Notes: generated by a model from the sequence alone, not told the origin. Positions 12,131 to 24,695 are shown, counted from the first letter of the stretch. The stretch is 64,000 bases of DNA from Ascarosepion bandense (GCA_037127315.1 JBBBDQ010001923.1:78501-142500); one strand, 5' to 3'. Program-made: numbers and translations.

Positions 12131-12669
12131 TACAATTTTTCATAAGTAATTGTATTACTCCATTATTTCACCAGTAGGTTATAAATATTAATAAGATTTC
12201 ACCACAGCCAGTTTGTATCTGATAATTGCTACATGCATAAAACTCAAAGTTTTACAAAACAGAAAAGAACATTTATTAAATTTTAGCTGTTATTTTACAT
12301 TGTTCATTGTTGTATTATGAATACTTCCCTGTGAGCTATTTTATATTTTTTCAAATTAAACATATATTTTCTTCAAGTTTTTTTTTTTTTTCTCATAGGC
12401 TATCAAATCATTTTCTATTTTATTAAATTCTATTCTAAGGATGATTTTTATAGGGTAAGATTTTGAAACTAACTTAAATTTGTTCCTTATAAAACTAAGA
12501 AAATTTGAGTTATTGTCTGCCTGATTTATTTACTGACTGAACAGTGACTACAATATGAGTTTTATGTATTGATTACCAGTATAGATTCAATGAACCATCC
12601 TATTCTTAACAAACAACTGCAACTAACAGAAGCATTTTTGTAAGATTAGAAAATAGCCACTCTCCTCAC

Positions 12670-12768
12670 CTTAATTACCATTTCCGTTGATGACATGTTG
12701 CTCATGTCTGCAGTGATGTAATTATAGATTCCATTAGAGTCACCAACAGTTTTGCAATGTTTAATCAC
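12670..12768 (-). CDS. HSD11B1L: HSD11B1-like dehydrogenase, coding exon 3
   Basis: Encodes residues 69-101, VIKHCKTVGD through TEMVIK, an exact multiple of three (99 nt, phase 0 at both ends). It corresponds to the helix and strand leading to the ITADMSN segment; an Ala-Asp-Met at this point is typical of the family and lies near the adenine of the cofactor. The acceptor reads TTACAG (AG at 12769-12770) and the donor AAG/GTGAGG (from 12669). The flanking sequence is AT-rich intron without similar coding potential. Exon identity rests on the fit with exons 2 and 4 and on family similarity. Confidence 0.85.
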
Positions 12769-13479
12769 CTGTAAGTTACAAGAAATTTGGTTAAATTTGA
12801 TTTGTTTCTGAAATGAAAGAAAGTCACTGCAAATAATCATGATGAATAAATTGTATCATTGCATCTGTAGATATTAAATCATTCCATCTTGAAATACAGA
12901 TTTTATTTGAAAAAGGTGTCTTCTCTTTCTCGCTTAATAAATGAAAATGGTAAAAGACATTATATCTACATTATTAAAATGAGTTCCTAATGAGTTCTAA
13001 CCTTGAATTAACAAAGGGGGATAATTTAATTTTATTTGCACTCAGGCACCCTTTTTTTTTCTTTTTTTCAGTGAGATTAGCTTGAGGTCAAGGGTTATGT
13101 TAACAAGCAGTTTATACAGATAGAAATTGAAAGTAATGGTTAGCTCTCGACTTGAGTAGGTTAAGATTGTAGTGGTCAGGGAAACATTCTCTAGCAGTGG
13201 TCTCATCGATGGAATACAGAGAGAATGTGAGTGATTTGCTACAATTTAAGTGGTATGGAGGGTCTTAGCTCTGAAGGTTAATACAGGCAGAACCAAGGAA
13301 TGTAGTTTGTCAGAACATTTTACATGGAAGTAGTGATAGAGCAGTGAGAGATTTGCCACATCACATCTGTGAAAGAGAGGTTAGAGGATAGAAAATAATT
13401 CATTACACACATGGACTCGGAGACACTCTTGAACTATCAAGACTTGAAAATGAGGACTGAGCAACTCTTACACAAATAT

Positions 13480-14650
13480 GACAGCAGTACCTGTATTCCC
13501 AACCTTAACTGGCTCTAAAAAGGTAGAGGACAGCATGAAGAGTCAGATACTTACTGGAATGGTACAGGGAACCAACCATTTTACCTGCATCTTTAGCTAT
13601 GGATTGTATGTAGGAGTTCCAATTAAGGTCAGGTGTAAGACTAAGGCCCAATAGTCTCTCAACACACGGGGGCTCTTTGAAAGGACATCTGTTCATCGTT
13701 ACTGGTGATAGTGTGGAGTCTATTCAGTAGTGATGAAATGTAATTAGTTTGGTTTCCAGTGCATTAAATGTAACCAGCTAGTTTTTCCCCATTGAGAAGT
13801 TTGTGTTAAATTGAAAGAAAGATAAACTGCCATTCTCTGATCTTGAAGAGTTCTAGAGAGACTCCTGTATACCATATCATCAGCATAGATGTTTACAAAT
13901 GATCTGAGTATATTCTTAGATCATTTATTTGAATCAAAAAGTGGGTTGGTCTAGGGAGTGACTCCTGGGAAACACCTGTTCTGACTGCCAGAGGAATAGC
14001 CATTATTAACTTCTTTCAAGGACCTACCTTTTAGGAAGGATTTCATAATTGAGAAGACTTAGTGATTTCATTTCAACTACAAAGCTAGTGTAGCAAACCT
14101 TCATGCCACACTTTGAAATATCTAATGCTCTGATCCGCAAGGTGTGGTTATTGTCAAAAAACTCACTAATTCTGTGTGCAATGATTGATAGGACGTAAGA
14201 AATAGATTGAGCCAATTGAAATCCATACTGCTCATCACTCAAGGTTTGTTTTTATCTAGGTGCTCAGTGACCTTCTTTTTGGCTATACCCTCAAGAAGCT
14301 TACCAATCATACTGAGGAGACTGATAGGTCTATACTTGAAGAGAAAAGATTGCTCACCCTCCTTCTTGAAACCTTCCTCAGGCTTGGAAATGATTTCTCT
14401 TTCAAGAAGCAGTTGAATAACTTTGCAAGGATCAGGGATGGTATCAGGTTGATATTCTTAAAGACAATCACTGGACATCTGTTTGAGTCAGTGGCTTTCT
14501 TAGGGTCAAGGCTTTTGATGAGTCTAGAGACTTATCATGCTGTAATGGTAATATTACTAAGATTGTGCTCAGTAAGATGTGGGAAGTTGGGAAGGGGATG
14601 GTCTTTGTTATCTTTGTAGTTAAGTTTAAGACAAAGATTGAGACAAAGAA
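13480..14650 (-). mobile_element. Jockey-type LINE reverse transcriptase relic
   Basis: Minus-strand fragments in order: an N-terminal RT remnant near 14600-14270 (in decayed frames), SDEQYGFQL followed by RALDISKCGMKV at 14242-14024 (the QxGF and DxSKAFD regions), and RLLGLSLTPDLNWNSYIQSI with AKDAGKMVGSLY at 13696-13505 (post-palm region). Multiple stops and frame changes. Similar in kind to, but clearly more diverged than, the 44-51 kb LINE family. Confidence 0.6.
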
Positions 14651-14899
14651 CTTCACCTTGATGAAAATGTCTGTTGATGAAAATATTACCTAAGGCCATT
14701 TATAATAGTGGTCACACCTGCTTTTCTAAACTGTTAATGAATAGGTTGGTGATCTTCCAGAATAGCAGGATCCAATTTGTTTCTTTTCAACCTTGGTCTG
14801 AACAGTTTGTGCATAGATGCACTTTGCATTTTCCAGAACTTTCTTGCAGCAATTGCCAGCAGTTCTGGATGCAGTAATATTTAAACTATACTGCTCTTT

Positions 14900-16300
14900 T
14901 CAATAGATATTGTGATTCCTGTGAGCTTTGACTACAGCACATTCAAGAGTGAACCAGGGCTAACTGTTTGTGTTTTACTCAATTTTATTTTTAGGTATAA
15001 AACTCTACATTACATTCAAATTTTGTTTTTGTATGTGTCTTATAGGCAAACAAATCAACACAGCAATACTTGTTTGTAATTCTTTCTTCAATCACAAGAA
15101 CCAAAAGAGATATTTCAGTTGAATTTAGATTTTACAAAAACTAGACTGTTAATAAATACCCAAATTGAAAAAATTAGAACTTTTTAAAACAATTTCACCT
15201 ATTTTAATCAAAGTTGAATAACTTGAAAAAATCTTTTACAAGAGATTGACAAATAACACCAATATCATTTACAAACGAATTTTGAAAGTAATGAAAAGAG
15301 AGCTGCTTTACATTAGAGATCATAGAGAGCATATTTTCGATAAGGTTTATGTTACTATAAACAGTAAATGCAAAAAAATGTATTCACTTTGCAATTTTAT
15401 TTTTAACAAAAGAAGCAACATTTATTACTATTGAACAGAGTTAATATTTTATGAAATAATGTAACAAAATCAATTATGACAGATAAAAAGTATATTTATT
15501 ATAGGGTAAAGGTAAGAGTAAGATATTATTTTATTTTGATCCTAAGAAAATATTTTACAATAATTTTTTGAAATAATCCCAGTTGTTTACTATGTTTTTC
15601 TCCCGCCTCCATTAAGTACAAATTAAAAGTGTTTCCTTATTTATCCATGTCATTATTGTAGCAGGCATGTTATATTGTTAAAATCACTTTGAATTCCTTT
15701 TTCGATACTGGATCTAGTCGGTTCTAGCAAAGAAGTTGAAATGTTTCGACAATCATCAAAATCAAGAGTCTTTAAATTTAAACCCTGTATCGGTGTTTGT
15801 AACAAAATACACCAAATCGTTTTAAAAATAGAAGTGGTCAAGGGGAGATTACTTCCTGTTTCTATCTTTGATTAACAATTTAACATTAATTACAAATTTG
15901 ACTACTTTCACAAAATGAAATCTAAATTGTCCGAGTTAAATTATCAACTGATGTTGTGTGACAAGTACAGGAACACCAAACACAAGAATTAAAATTGTCC
16001 TCGGCAACAAAGCCAATTATCATATAAATGTAAACGTTGTTCTTTGAAAGGACATTGCTAAATGATTTAATACCTATAAGAAAAAAGATTTTTCCCTATT
16101 TATCCACCTGGTTACCAACATTATTGAAATAAAATCCACTCACTAATATTACCTATTACGGCGGTCAGGCTATATTTTGGGAAAGATAAATATCACTATC
16201 AGTTACCTATTCGATACTGGCAACCAACGTTCTTATTTTTCTGGTCGATTCTAACAAAAAAGTTTTAAAATATTCTGACAGCTATCAAAATTCTGCAGAT
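14900..16300. other. Intronic sequence, nothing recognisable
   Basis: AT-rich intron 2 sequence. Short open frames here (for example 15246-15434 and 15653-15841) show no motif, no splice context and no codon structure that I can support. Confidence 0.5.
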
Positions 16301-16304
16301 TTTT

Positions 16305-16590
16305 AAATGTCAGTTAAGTGCCATACGTGATACACGTTTGGGCGTTCATGTATCTTTCGAGACATGACTAACTGGACAGAATATTATCCAGCAGTAGGTT
16401 GCCATTACTTTCTGCGGTAGACTGGTTGCTAGTCAAGGCTATAGAACCCAATCTGTCCTGTTATTTAACCCAAAACGGGAAGGAAGAGAGGGATTAATAC
16501 CTTTTCCAGAGGTATTTGTGCGTAAGTGAATGCAAGGAATTAACTGGAATTCGAGCTCGGCTCCAGTTGAATTCAAAGCATTCAGTTACT
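16305..16590 (-). mobile_element. tRNA-derived SINE, family A copy 2
   Basis: Reverse-oriented copy beginning with the family tail (GTCAGTTAAGTGCCATACG) and running through GTAGGTTGCCATTACTTTCT, AGGTATTTGTGCGTAAGTGA and a box-B-like head GGAATTCGAGCTCGGC near 16550. Confidence 0.7.
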
Positions 16591-17779
16591 GACTTGGTGT
16601 ACAAATCGTTTTTAAATTGAAATAGTCAAGGGGAGACTACTTCCTATTCCAAATTGAGTTATAAAGTGGTGTTCTTATCTAAAATATCCAGGGCCTTTTA
16701 GGGGGGCATATTTTTCAACTCATGGAAGGTGCTAGAATTACTAAATTGACAAACGGCTCAGCATGACAGCTCACTACTGGAATCATTCCTTTTGGAAATA
16801 GCCAACATTTCCTATACTCCCATAGGAACATGTTCAGCAAGCATCCAAAATAACTACCATACAATAATTTCAAAGCATTTTCCTGTCAAGATTTCAAACT
16901 CTTCCCAGACACTTTGAACTATATTCTACAGTCAAGTTGCTTTTAAAGTGATTGAAAAAACCATGTATTTACTAGAACAAAAAATAATTGGATAAAATCT
17001 CAATGAAATTTTCTTCCATCAAAAAACCAAGGGAAGAATAGAGATTTGAAGTCTTACCTCATAACTTTTCCAAATATATAGGGATTCTACACAGAGCAGT
17101 CATCACACCAAATGAACAGGTGACCATGAAAATCAAGCCTGTCTTTAACTACTAGCTGAAAGTAGTGGGTGGCTATTTCCTCAAGCTGCTTACCAAAGAG
17201 ATCATGATCATTGACTGTTGATCTCATTTATCACCAATAAATGTGTCCTGTTAGTAAACACCAGGAAAGATTTCCTGATGGTCCAAGTAAAATTTAAAGA
17301 GAACAAGAATAGATTCTGCTTTTTTATAAAAGAAGAGTATAAGCTGATCTACTTGTGTTAAACTGAATTGATTTTTGGCTATAATGCCAATCTTTCTATA
17401 TTAAACTATGTTCTTAAATATAATGTAAGTCGATATCCTGATAAATCAGGCATAAAAAAAGAATATCTCCATAGATAACTTATGTAAGACAAGTAATACT
17501 ACACAAGGAATAATCAGTTTGTATAAAGAAGTTATAAAAAAGAAATTTCAAGTTGAGATCCTGTAATTCTAACTATGAACCTGTTAAATCTTTAAGAACT
17601 GAGAATGAAAGAATCATGCAATATGGCTATGATTTTGAAAACTGTTTTGTGATAGAGATATCATCTTAATAGGGATAGTATATGCATTTAAAATTCTACA
17701 GTGAACAAGATTGTATCCACAAAAATTTGGCTCAAATTGCTAAAATATTTGAGCCTTTATCACTTGTTATGTGTCTTGT

Positions 17780-18715
17780 TGTGTTAAAATAAAACAATAT
17801 TCTGTGTATTTATGGTCCCTAAAGCTATACTGAGTGGAGCTAATGATTTACCAGCAGATATAAAGGAAACCTGGTCACCTTTAGTAGAGAATATTTCTGG
17901 CCCAAGTAACATTACATTTACAAGGTCTGTGCTATTTATAGTGACAATCCATATCTTTAGTGATGCTCTTCCTCAAGCCTATGGATTTGTGGTCATTGGA
18001 ATACAAAACTGAAAATCTCATACTGTTTTTGTCAATGAAGACTAAAACTTTTCCCCCATTAGCATTATTAGCATTTTAAACCTTTACCTACATTTTTTAA
18101 GTCATGCTCACATATACAAATAAAAAAAAATCTACATCTCAGTAAAGGCACAAATTGTTCCATTCTGGCATCTCTCTGAGAAAATTAAGCCAAAAGCTTG
18201 TTCACAAGAAACATATTGAAAGATATTTTAGAAATGAAAGAACAATTAGGTAAAATATATGCTGAAAATATTCAATACAAATATGATCATATTAATGACA
18301 ACCCTGAAGATATACTTTCTCAGAGACTTTCTCTGGAAAAGTTTACTTTAAAACTAGATTACTGCATGGTTAACGAAGGAACCTGTGGAGTGGCCTTCAA
18401 GCAGTTGGAAATCATGAAAACAAAAATCTTGTAGAATCTAACATTTTATAATACACCTACCAAAATAAAAAGGAAGTCTGTTTATTCTTGTTCAAATACT
18501 CTCAGAATTCAAAAAGTTGTGTCAAGTTAATACTTTTGTTTTCAAACAAATCCAACTTCTGGAAAATCAGACTGTAACTAAACTACTTGTGCTTAAGATA
18601 ATGCAATCTCAAGCCTTTGATAAACAAATTTCATATTTGAAGAATCCTGTAATCAAGGGAATTCCAGTATTAATGAGGAACTTTCATATATTTAAGAAGT
18701 CTGAAAGAATCTGAA
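17780..18715 (+). mobile_element. BEL/Pao retroelement relic (RNase H-side fragment)
   Basis: The frame at 17812-18012 reads LPADIKETWSPLVENIS and later IHIFSDALPQAYGFVVI, matching the BEL/Pao region L...KETW..WL....VELHIFSDASQQAYGAV. The downstream frame 18517-18714 (FKQIQLLENQTVTKLLVLK and IPVLMRNFHIFK) is compatible with the connector region before the integrase of such elements. Stops separate the pieces. No LTRs found. The 5' half is not recognisable; 16600-17780 is featureless to me. Confidence 0.5.
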
Positions 18716-18844
18716 AGATTTGATGACAGAATTGCTAAATCACCAAGGTATGGTAAAAAAAAAAAAATTTTTTCTAATGAAACAAGATCAGTCTATCTCA
18801 TAGATTAAATAAAAGATTCAGTTCAAAATTCTCTGTAGGTTACC

Positions 18845-18960
18845 CAGATTGATATACACCTGAGGAAGGTTGGAGGGCACAACTGGTGAAACATTGTGAT
18901 AAAAATGACAAAGATGAGGACAATAGTCAAAATATAATGTAAATAATGATAACTCTTCAT
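18845..18960 (+). repeat. Hammerhead-like dispersed repeat, copy 1
   Basis: Contains ACCTGAGGAAGGTTGGAG, then CAACTGGTGAAACATTGTGA and AAAGATGAGGACAATAGTC. The order CTGARGA, a short stem (GGTTG with CAAC), GAAAC matches the box1 / stem II / box2 order of a hammerhead core. The same module recurs at 20085-20345, 29450-29545, 38528-38661, 41365-41470, 59605-59642 and 61030-61105. Confidence 0.5.
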
Positions 18961-19579
18961 TCCAGAAATTCAGTCTACAATATTGAATTGTTGTTATATC
19001 AATTAAAATGTATCAAATAAAAATGACACTAATCAATATTTAAGTATATTCCTTTAACATTTATTTTATGAAAAGTTCACACTTATATTTTAGTAGCTGA
19101 AATCAATCATAATTAAATTTATATACATGATTTGCATTGCGAATGTACACAAAATGGAACCTCAAAGGTAAATCATTTAGTGTCACAAGTAATCTCCCTT
19201 GACTCATAAGCAAAAAAAAAACGTATACACTCTGCCCTAATACTCTACCTATTAATTCAACATATTTTACTTTTCCCTTTTATGTTGAAGCTTTAGTTTT
19301 AGTTTAAATTAAATTATTACTGAAAGAAATACTGTATATCTTATGAGTAAAGCTGCATATTTTATTACTGGTGTTGAATCGTATGACAGACGGACATGAC
19401 TCTTATTATATAGATTCATTAAACTAAATCTGAAAATGCAACTGGATTTTATTAATCCAAATTCAGTTTGAAAATAAAAAAGACATTTGTGCAAATTCAT
19501 TTTTCTTTCTTTAAATTATCTCCAAATATTAATGAAACCAGTAGAAATATTTTTAACTTATTTCTGTTAAATGACTTGC

Positions 19580-19710
19580 CTTCTTCAATAAATTTTCTCT
19601 TCGTGCTGTTATCAGAAGGTTGGCTCTGTGGCTGGCATAATGGTAAGCCATTTGTTCTCCAATTCCTGTAGATGCCCCAGTCAACACAACACGTTTTCCT
19701 TCTAATATGT
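19580..19710 (-). CDS. HSD11B1L: HSD11B1-like dehydrogenase, coding exon 2 (cofactor-binding fold)
   Basis: Encodes residues 25-68. The glycine-rich dinucleotide loop TGASTGIG is at residues 35-42, after strand KRVVL. The second strand ends LLITARRE at about residues 56-63; an Arg at this place is typical of NADPH-preferring members, so NADP(H) use is inferred. The acceptor is AATAACAG at 19711-19712. The donor is unusual: the exon ends AAG and the intron starts GCAAGT (19579 downward), a GC rather than GT donor with otherwise perfect consensus. The next exon continues exactly where the family does (LLKK then VIKHC), so the GC donor is required by the protein. A longer open frame overlaps here in another register but is a shadow. 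Confidence 0.92.
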
Positions 19711-20084
19711 CTGTTATTCCAAAATAAATCAATAATAACCAATAAGAAATTTAAGTGATGAAAACATAAGTCAGAAAGTAAAAATTTACAACAACCTCAT
19801 TTTATATTAAACAAACCTGTCATCAGAAAAACATTAAAAATGTACTTAAACTCAAGAAATTAATAGCAAATTTATTTTTAAAAATTTACTGGTGACTGAT
19901 TCACCTTTCCAATGTTATCATTCTAAATGTTATAATTTTTATTTTATTTTATAACTTATTGAATGAAATTCACTCTTTCAAAGTAAACTCATTTATAAAA
20001 TGTGTAGTTGATATAAATCAAATTAAAAGGATTGAATTTAATACATCAAAATATAAAAAAAAGTTGATTATACTTCTGAGATGT

Positions 20085-20345
20085 GGTAGTATTTACAGTG
20101 TTTACATCATATGGACTGTTGTCCTCACCTTTTTTGCCATATTCACAATGTTTCAACCATTGTACACGTGAGACATCTTCAGGTACTTGGAAGTAGCATG
20201 ACACATGGAACGAGAATGATATATCCCAATGATCGAGATAAAGGGTTCGGTTTGAAATTTCAAGCACCTGAAGAAGGCTGAAACGTTGTGAATATGGCAA
20301 TAAAGATGAGGACCACAGTCCGAACAATGTAAATAACATAATAAG
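20085..20345. repeat. Hammerhead-like dispersed repeat, inverted pair
   Basis: A minus-strand copy (20178-20085: CCTGAAGATG, later GAAACATTGTGAATATGGC, then GAGGACAACAGTCC) faces a plus copy (20268-20340: CACCTGAAGAAGGCTGAAAC, GTTGTGAATATGGC, AAAGATGAGGACCACAGTCC). The spacer 20180-20265 holds the upstream module of the same family (GAATGATATATCCCAATGAT, AAAGGGTTCGGTTTGAAA) found next to the 59.6 kb copy. Lies in intron 1 about 0.4-0.6 kb upstream of exon 2. Confidence 0.5.
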
Positions 20346-21152
20346 AAAGAGTTGCTTGTGAAATTTGAAACAACATCTTCATGATAGCTATATATTTTCA
20401 TGTTTAAATTTCATAATCACCATTAATGCTAATCCATAAACTCAAATTACTAATAGTAACAGATTAAATATAAAATTTTGCAGCATCATAGGTTTCATTG
20501 CTTCTAACAAACCTTACATTTTACTAAAATTGTTTAAGTCAAGTTTGGTTTTTGATGAAAGTGGGGAACAAACCAGAAATATTACTTTAAATTAAATGCT
20601 CTGAATAATTCCTTTTAAAAATATAATTAAAAAAATAAAGAATTGTATATTTATTATCTGTTTATACAAGCTGTCTCAAAAGTGTTTGAACATTTAAAGC
20701 TCTCATTCCACACATACATTTAACATTAAGGTACTGGTTAGTGGGAATAACACTAAAATTCTTGAGGCCCTGTATTTTAAAATAGTCAAAATATCCTGTA
20801 AGTAATTCACACTTTCCACAATTGGCTATTTTTGTGCTGTCACTCGTTCACTGTCACTGTTTTTATATGTGTTCAAAGATAGATATACTAATCCAGGCTA
20901 TTCTATCAACTATTTTGTTATAACTGATTGAATACCTTGGTTTTTCTTCACATTATGGATCCAATGGCTTCTTCACAAATATGGTAACACTTTTGAATGA
21001 AGTTACTCATTTGTTCTCAATCGATATTTGGTAATCCAAACAAGTACCAGTTTTTACCTTTAATTCTTGTGGAATTTATTAAGATGCACATTTTTGAATC
21101 CACTGGATTTTGGTAAGTCTTTTGCTTTGTTTAACTAATTTTTGTTTGAGAT

Positions 21153-21925
21153 TGTGGTGATACCGACCGAGCAAAAGCGAGACCGGATGTTGGCTCTATG
21201 CTGACCAGAAAGCAAATGAATAAAAATCATTGCGCAGATGTTCCGGTTGAAAAATAAAAATTAACCAAATATCAAATTACCATTTCACGAGCCTACGCGA
21301 ATTTTATTTACCAGCCAATGGGAAGCCCAGAATCAAATTCAAGTATGAAAATCCAAAACAAGCTGTTTTGATCCAAAAGGCAGATATAAAAAGTGGAGAC
21401 AAAACATTGTTAGACAGACCGGAGGAGACCGATGAGCTGATTAGTTTCTCCCTTAACTTAAGTCAAGTGGCTACAATGCTGACCTCTTTCTTTCTTCCTC
21501 CCTGTCTCAAAAGTACTTACTGACCCCTTCAAAGACATTCCTCAAAGTACTTACTGACTTACTGACCTTAGAAGCGGCAACTTCAAAATGAACATCTCCT
21601 TACCTTCAAGATGCTTTCACACACCCAAGCCTTTAATCTCTTTCAGCTCATCATTATTTGTCATGAACAATTCTAACCTCAGTTGGACTTTTATTTCAAG
21701 TATTACTTTATTTGTAAAACATTAATTGAAATGTATATATATATATAAATGTTATTTTATACTCAAATTGCCTTTCTTGATTTTATAATCATTTTATGAA
21801 TTATAGTGGGCTATCTTCCCACAAGGCCAAATTCCGTTAACCTGCATGATATGCAAATTACCCTTCACCAGAACGAAATCCTACTACAACTAGAAAAGAA
21901 TAAATAAGAAGATATACCCGCTATA
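21153..21925 (+). repeat. 5' LTR of the gypsy element
   Basis: 773 bp, near-copy of 26129-26898. Begins TGTGGTGATACCGACC and ends ACCCGCTATA. Relative to the 3' LTR it lacks about 20 bp near 21229 (CTCCACACAGGTAGATTC region) and has a slightly longer TA run at 21738-21747, with scattered substitutions, mostly transitions. Confidence 0.85.
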
Positions 21926-21994
21926 AAGTGGAGACCACTGACGTCATATGAATACATACAAATGCAACCTTCTCCTGACAAACACGTGGACTTC

Positions 21995-22033
<39 letters not shown>

Positions 22034-22089
22034 CACACAAAAAAACAAAAAACTTTGGAATTTGAATATTTCTCTGCAACAAATTCACC

Positions 22090-22740
22090 ATGGCAACTGA
22101 TGCTGAAGAAACAATGAACTCAAACCAACCAGTTCAAGCTGTTACAATAAAACCGCCCAACTTTCTCAAATCAAATGTAACGGCTTGGTTTGCTATAATG
22201 TAGGTGCAATTTAATATTACAAATATCAGACAGCCCCACCAAAAATTTTTAAATATTCTGGCAACACTCCCCGTGGATATAGTAGGAAAAATATAACCTG
22301 CTATATTACAATCAAAAGACTACGACGAACTGAAAGAATCAGTGACAGGCGCATACAAAAAAACAAAACCGGAGATGATGGATAAATTAATGTTGTCAGC
22401 AAAAGTAACGGGCCATCCATCAGTGTACTTGAATGAACTCAAGGCACTAGCAGGTCAAATTGGCGTAGGAGAAGATATCATACACCACAAATTCATACAA
22501 GCCCTACCCCACTCTATCAAGCCTGTAGTAGCAGCACAAGTTGACTTAGATACAAATCAACTTGGGAAAATTGCGAACAACTTACTGCTATATTTTAATT
22601 CACAAGATTCCACACATATTCAACAGGTTACAGAGAAGAAAAAAGATGAAACAAAAAGGACACATGGCTATTCCCACAATGAAAAAAAATTCCCCACCAG
22701 AGTTCGCCCCTTTTAACAAGGACCAAAAACCTCAAATTTG
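22090..22740 (+). pseudogene. Gypsy gag (capsid-like) open region with stops
   Basis: Starts MATDAEETMNSNQPVQAVTI at 22090. After in-frame stops near 22201 and 22297, a clean frame covers 22342-22716 with KLMLSAKVTGHPSVYLNELK and the IIHHKFIQALP capsid motif. The end of gag, read in the neighbouring register, has SHLYFVERAKFCKPWCRWPN at about 22744-22803, a Cys/His cluster typical of this gypsy lineage in place of a CCHC knuckle. A related gag lies at 46895-47430. Confidence 0.7.
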
Positions 22741-22887
22741 CTGATCGCATTTATATTTTGTGGAACGTGCAAAATTTTGCAAACCATGGTGCAGATGGCC
22801 TAACAAACGAAATCTTCAAATGCAACCCAGCTCTCACCCAACTTCACCAATTCCACGTGAGAATTCGGAAAACTACCTAGGCAAGAG

Positions 22888-23598
22888 ATGTTAGCTTCCA
22901 TTTCCTCACCGCTTCTTGTTGTAGCCGCACAGTTAGGAGCTGAGGGAATAAATTTTATTGTGGATACAAGAGCTGCTGTATCTATGCTACCAAAAAGATA
23001 CTTAAACAGAGCCATTATATACCCAACCAATATCTCCTTAGTATCAGCTAACGAAAAAAAAATTGAATGCTCAGGACAAACGGTACTGAATCTAATGCTG
23101 CAGAACCTAAGACGGGAATTCACCTGGACATTTATCGTAGCCAAAACTGCTCAGCCACTCCTAGGGTATGACTTCCTAAACAATTTCGGATTAGTGGTGG
23201 ATTGCAAAAATAACAAACTAGTCGATAAAATGACTAACAGACAATCGAATACACATCCATCATCTATTATTATGAATATAGATGTAGTACCGAACAAAAA
23301 TGACAACAAAACAGTACAAACAATCCTGGAAAAATATCCTAAATTGATTTCTCCTCATTGCGACACAAATGCAATGAAACCAAAAATATATCACAGGATA
23401 GAAACTGGTAGCAATCCTCCTACCTTCTCCAGAGCCAGACAGCTATCAGCTCAGAGATGTGATATCATGAAAGAGGAATTTAAGAAACTACTAAAAGCAG
23501 GAATAATTTCTCCCTCGAACTCAGAATGGACTTCAGCTTTACACATGGTACTGAAGGCAGAGGCACATACAGACCTGTCGGTGATTATAGACACCTAA
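22888..23598 (+). pseudogene. Gypsy protease and start of reverse transcriptase
   Basis: 236-residue frame. GINFIVDTRAAVSMLP carries the aspartic protease site; the usual DTGA/S is DTRA here, a Gly to Arg change expected to kill it. LLGYDFLNNFGLVVD is the second protease motif. The C-terminal part (RQLSAQRCDIMKEEFKKLLK, AGIISPSNSEWTSALHMV) is the entry to the RT. The frame then shifts by one to continue at 23526. Confidence 0.8.
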
Positions 23599-24670
23599 AC
23601 ACGATAACAAAAGCCAATAGATACCAAGTACCAAACATAAATTTCTTGGCTTCAAAGCTTCATAACAAGAAGTTCTTCTCAAAAATAGACCTGTCATCTG
23701 CTTATCACCAGATACCAGTGCACCCGGTTGATATCTGTAAAACAGCCATCTCTACCCCTTTCGGGTTATTTGAATATAACTACATGCCTTTCAGACTACG
23801 GAACGCATTGTGCACTTTTCAAAGAATAGACAATATCTTCCGCGATACCGATTATACCTTTGTGTATATCGATGATATCCTGATCTTCTCAGAAGACGAA
23901 GAAACTCATTCCAAACATGTCGACCAAGTACTACAAAAACTAAGTGAGTACGACTTTAAAATTTGTCTTTCCAAATGTACATTTAGTGCTAATGAGTTAG
24001 ACTTTTTAGGATTCCTCATTTCATCTAATGGTCTCAGACCCAGCTCTAAAAAATTAAATGAACTAAGTGAATTTCCTCAACCAAACAATTCAAAATCACT
24101 ACGCTGTTTCCTGAAAATGGCAAATTTTTATAGGAAACTTGTGCCGAATTTCAGTAACATTATATTACCGCTCACAGAAAAAATACGCCTGAACCAAAAT
24201 TCAAAATCTTTAACCTTAACAAAGGAAGAAATCGACTCTTTTAAAAACATAAAAAATACTTTATCAAATATAACCGTTCTAGCTTTCCCTAATTCAAAAG
24301 CTAACAATTATCAACTAGTAACAGACAGTTCAAACTATGCAGTGGGTGCAGCACTTCACCAAATGATTGACAACCAACCCATCCCCATAGGCTTCTTTTC
24401 AAAGAAATTATCCCAGACCCAATAGAAATATTCTACTTTCAAAAGAGAACTATTAGCTGCCTATCTAGCAGTACTTCACTTTAAACATCTAATAGAAGGC
24501 AGAAATGTAATGTTGCTGATGAACCACAAGCCACTTTGCAGTGATTTTAAAAGCCAATCCTCTCTAAAATCTGATAGACAACAGCGTCACCTCTGTTTTA
24601 TCAGTGAATATGTGAATGATATTTCATAAATAAGAGGATCACAAAACATAGTAGCTGACTGTTTATCAAG
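23526..24670 (+). pseudogene. Gypsy reverse transcriptase and RNase H
   Basis: The frame 23526-24425 contains YRPVGDYRHLNTITKANRY, KIDLSSAYHQIPVHP and the catalytic FVYIDDILIFSED near 23850-23890; both active-site Asp are intact. RNase H begins at YQLVTDSSNYAVGAALHQ (about 24310). After stops at 24424 and 24627 it continues NIVADCLSRPVNAI. LRCFLKMANFYRKLVPNF is the connection domain. Confidence 0.85.
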
Positions 24671-24695
24671 ACCTGTAAATGCTATAACTATTGAT

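Noticed and set aside
19497..19742. 81-residue minus-strand open frame over exon 2
   Set aside because: It is in the wrong register; the dehydrogenase frame with TGASTGIG and proper splice borders explains this DNA.
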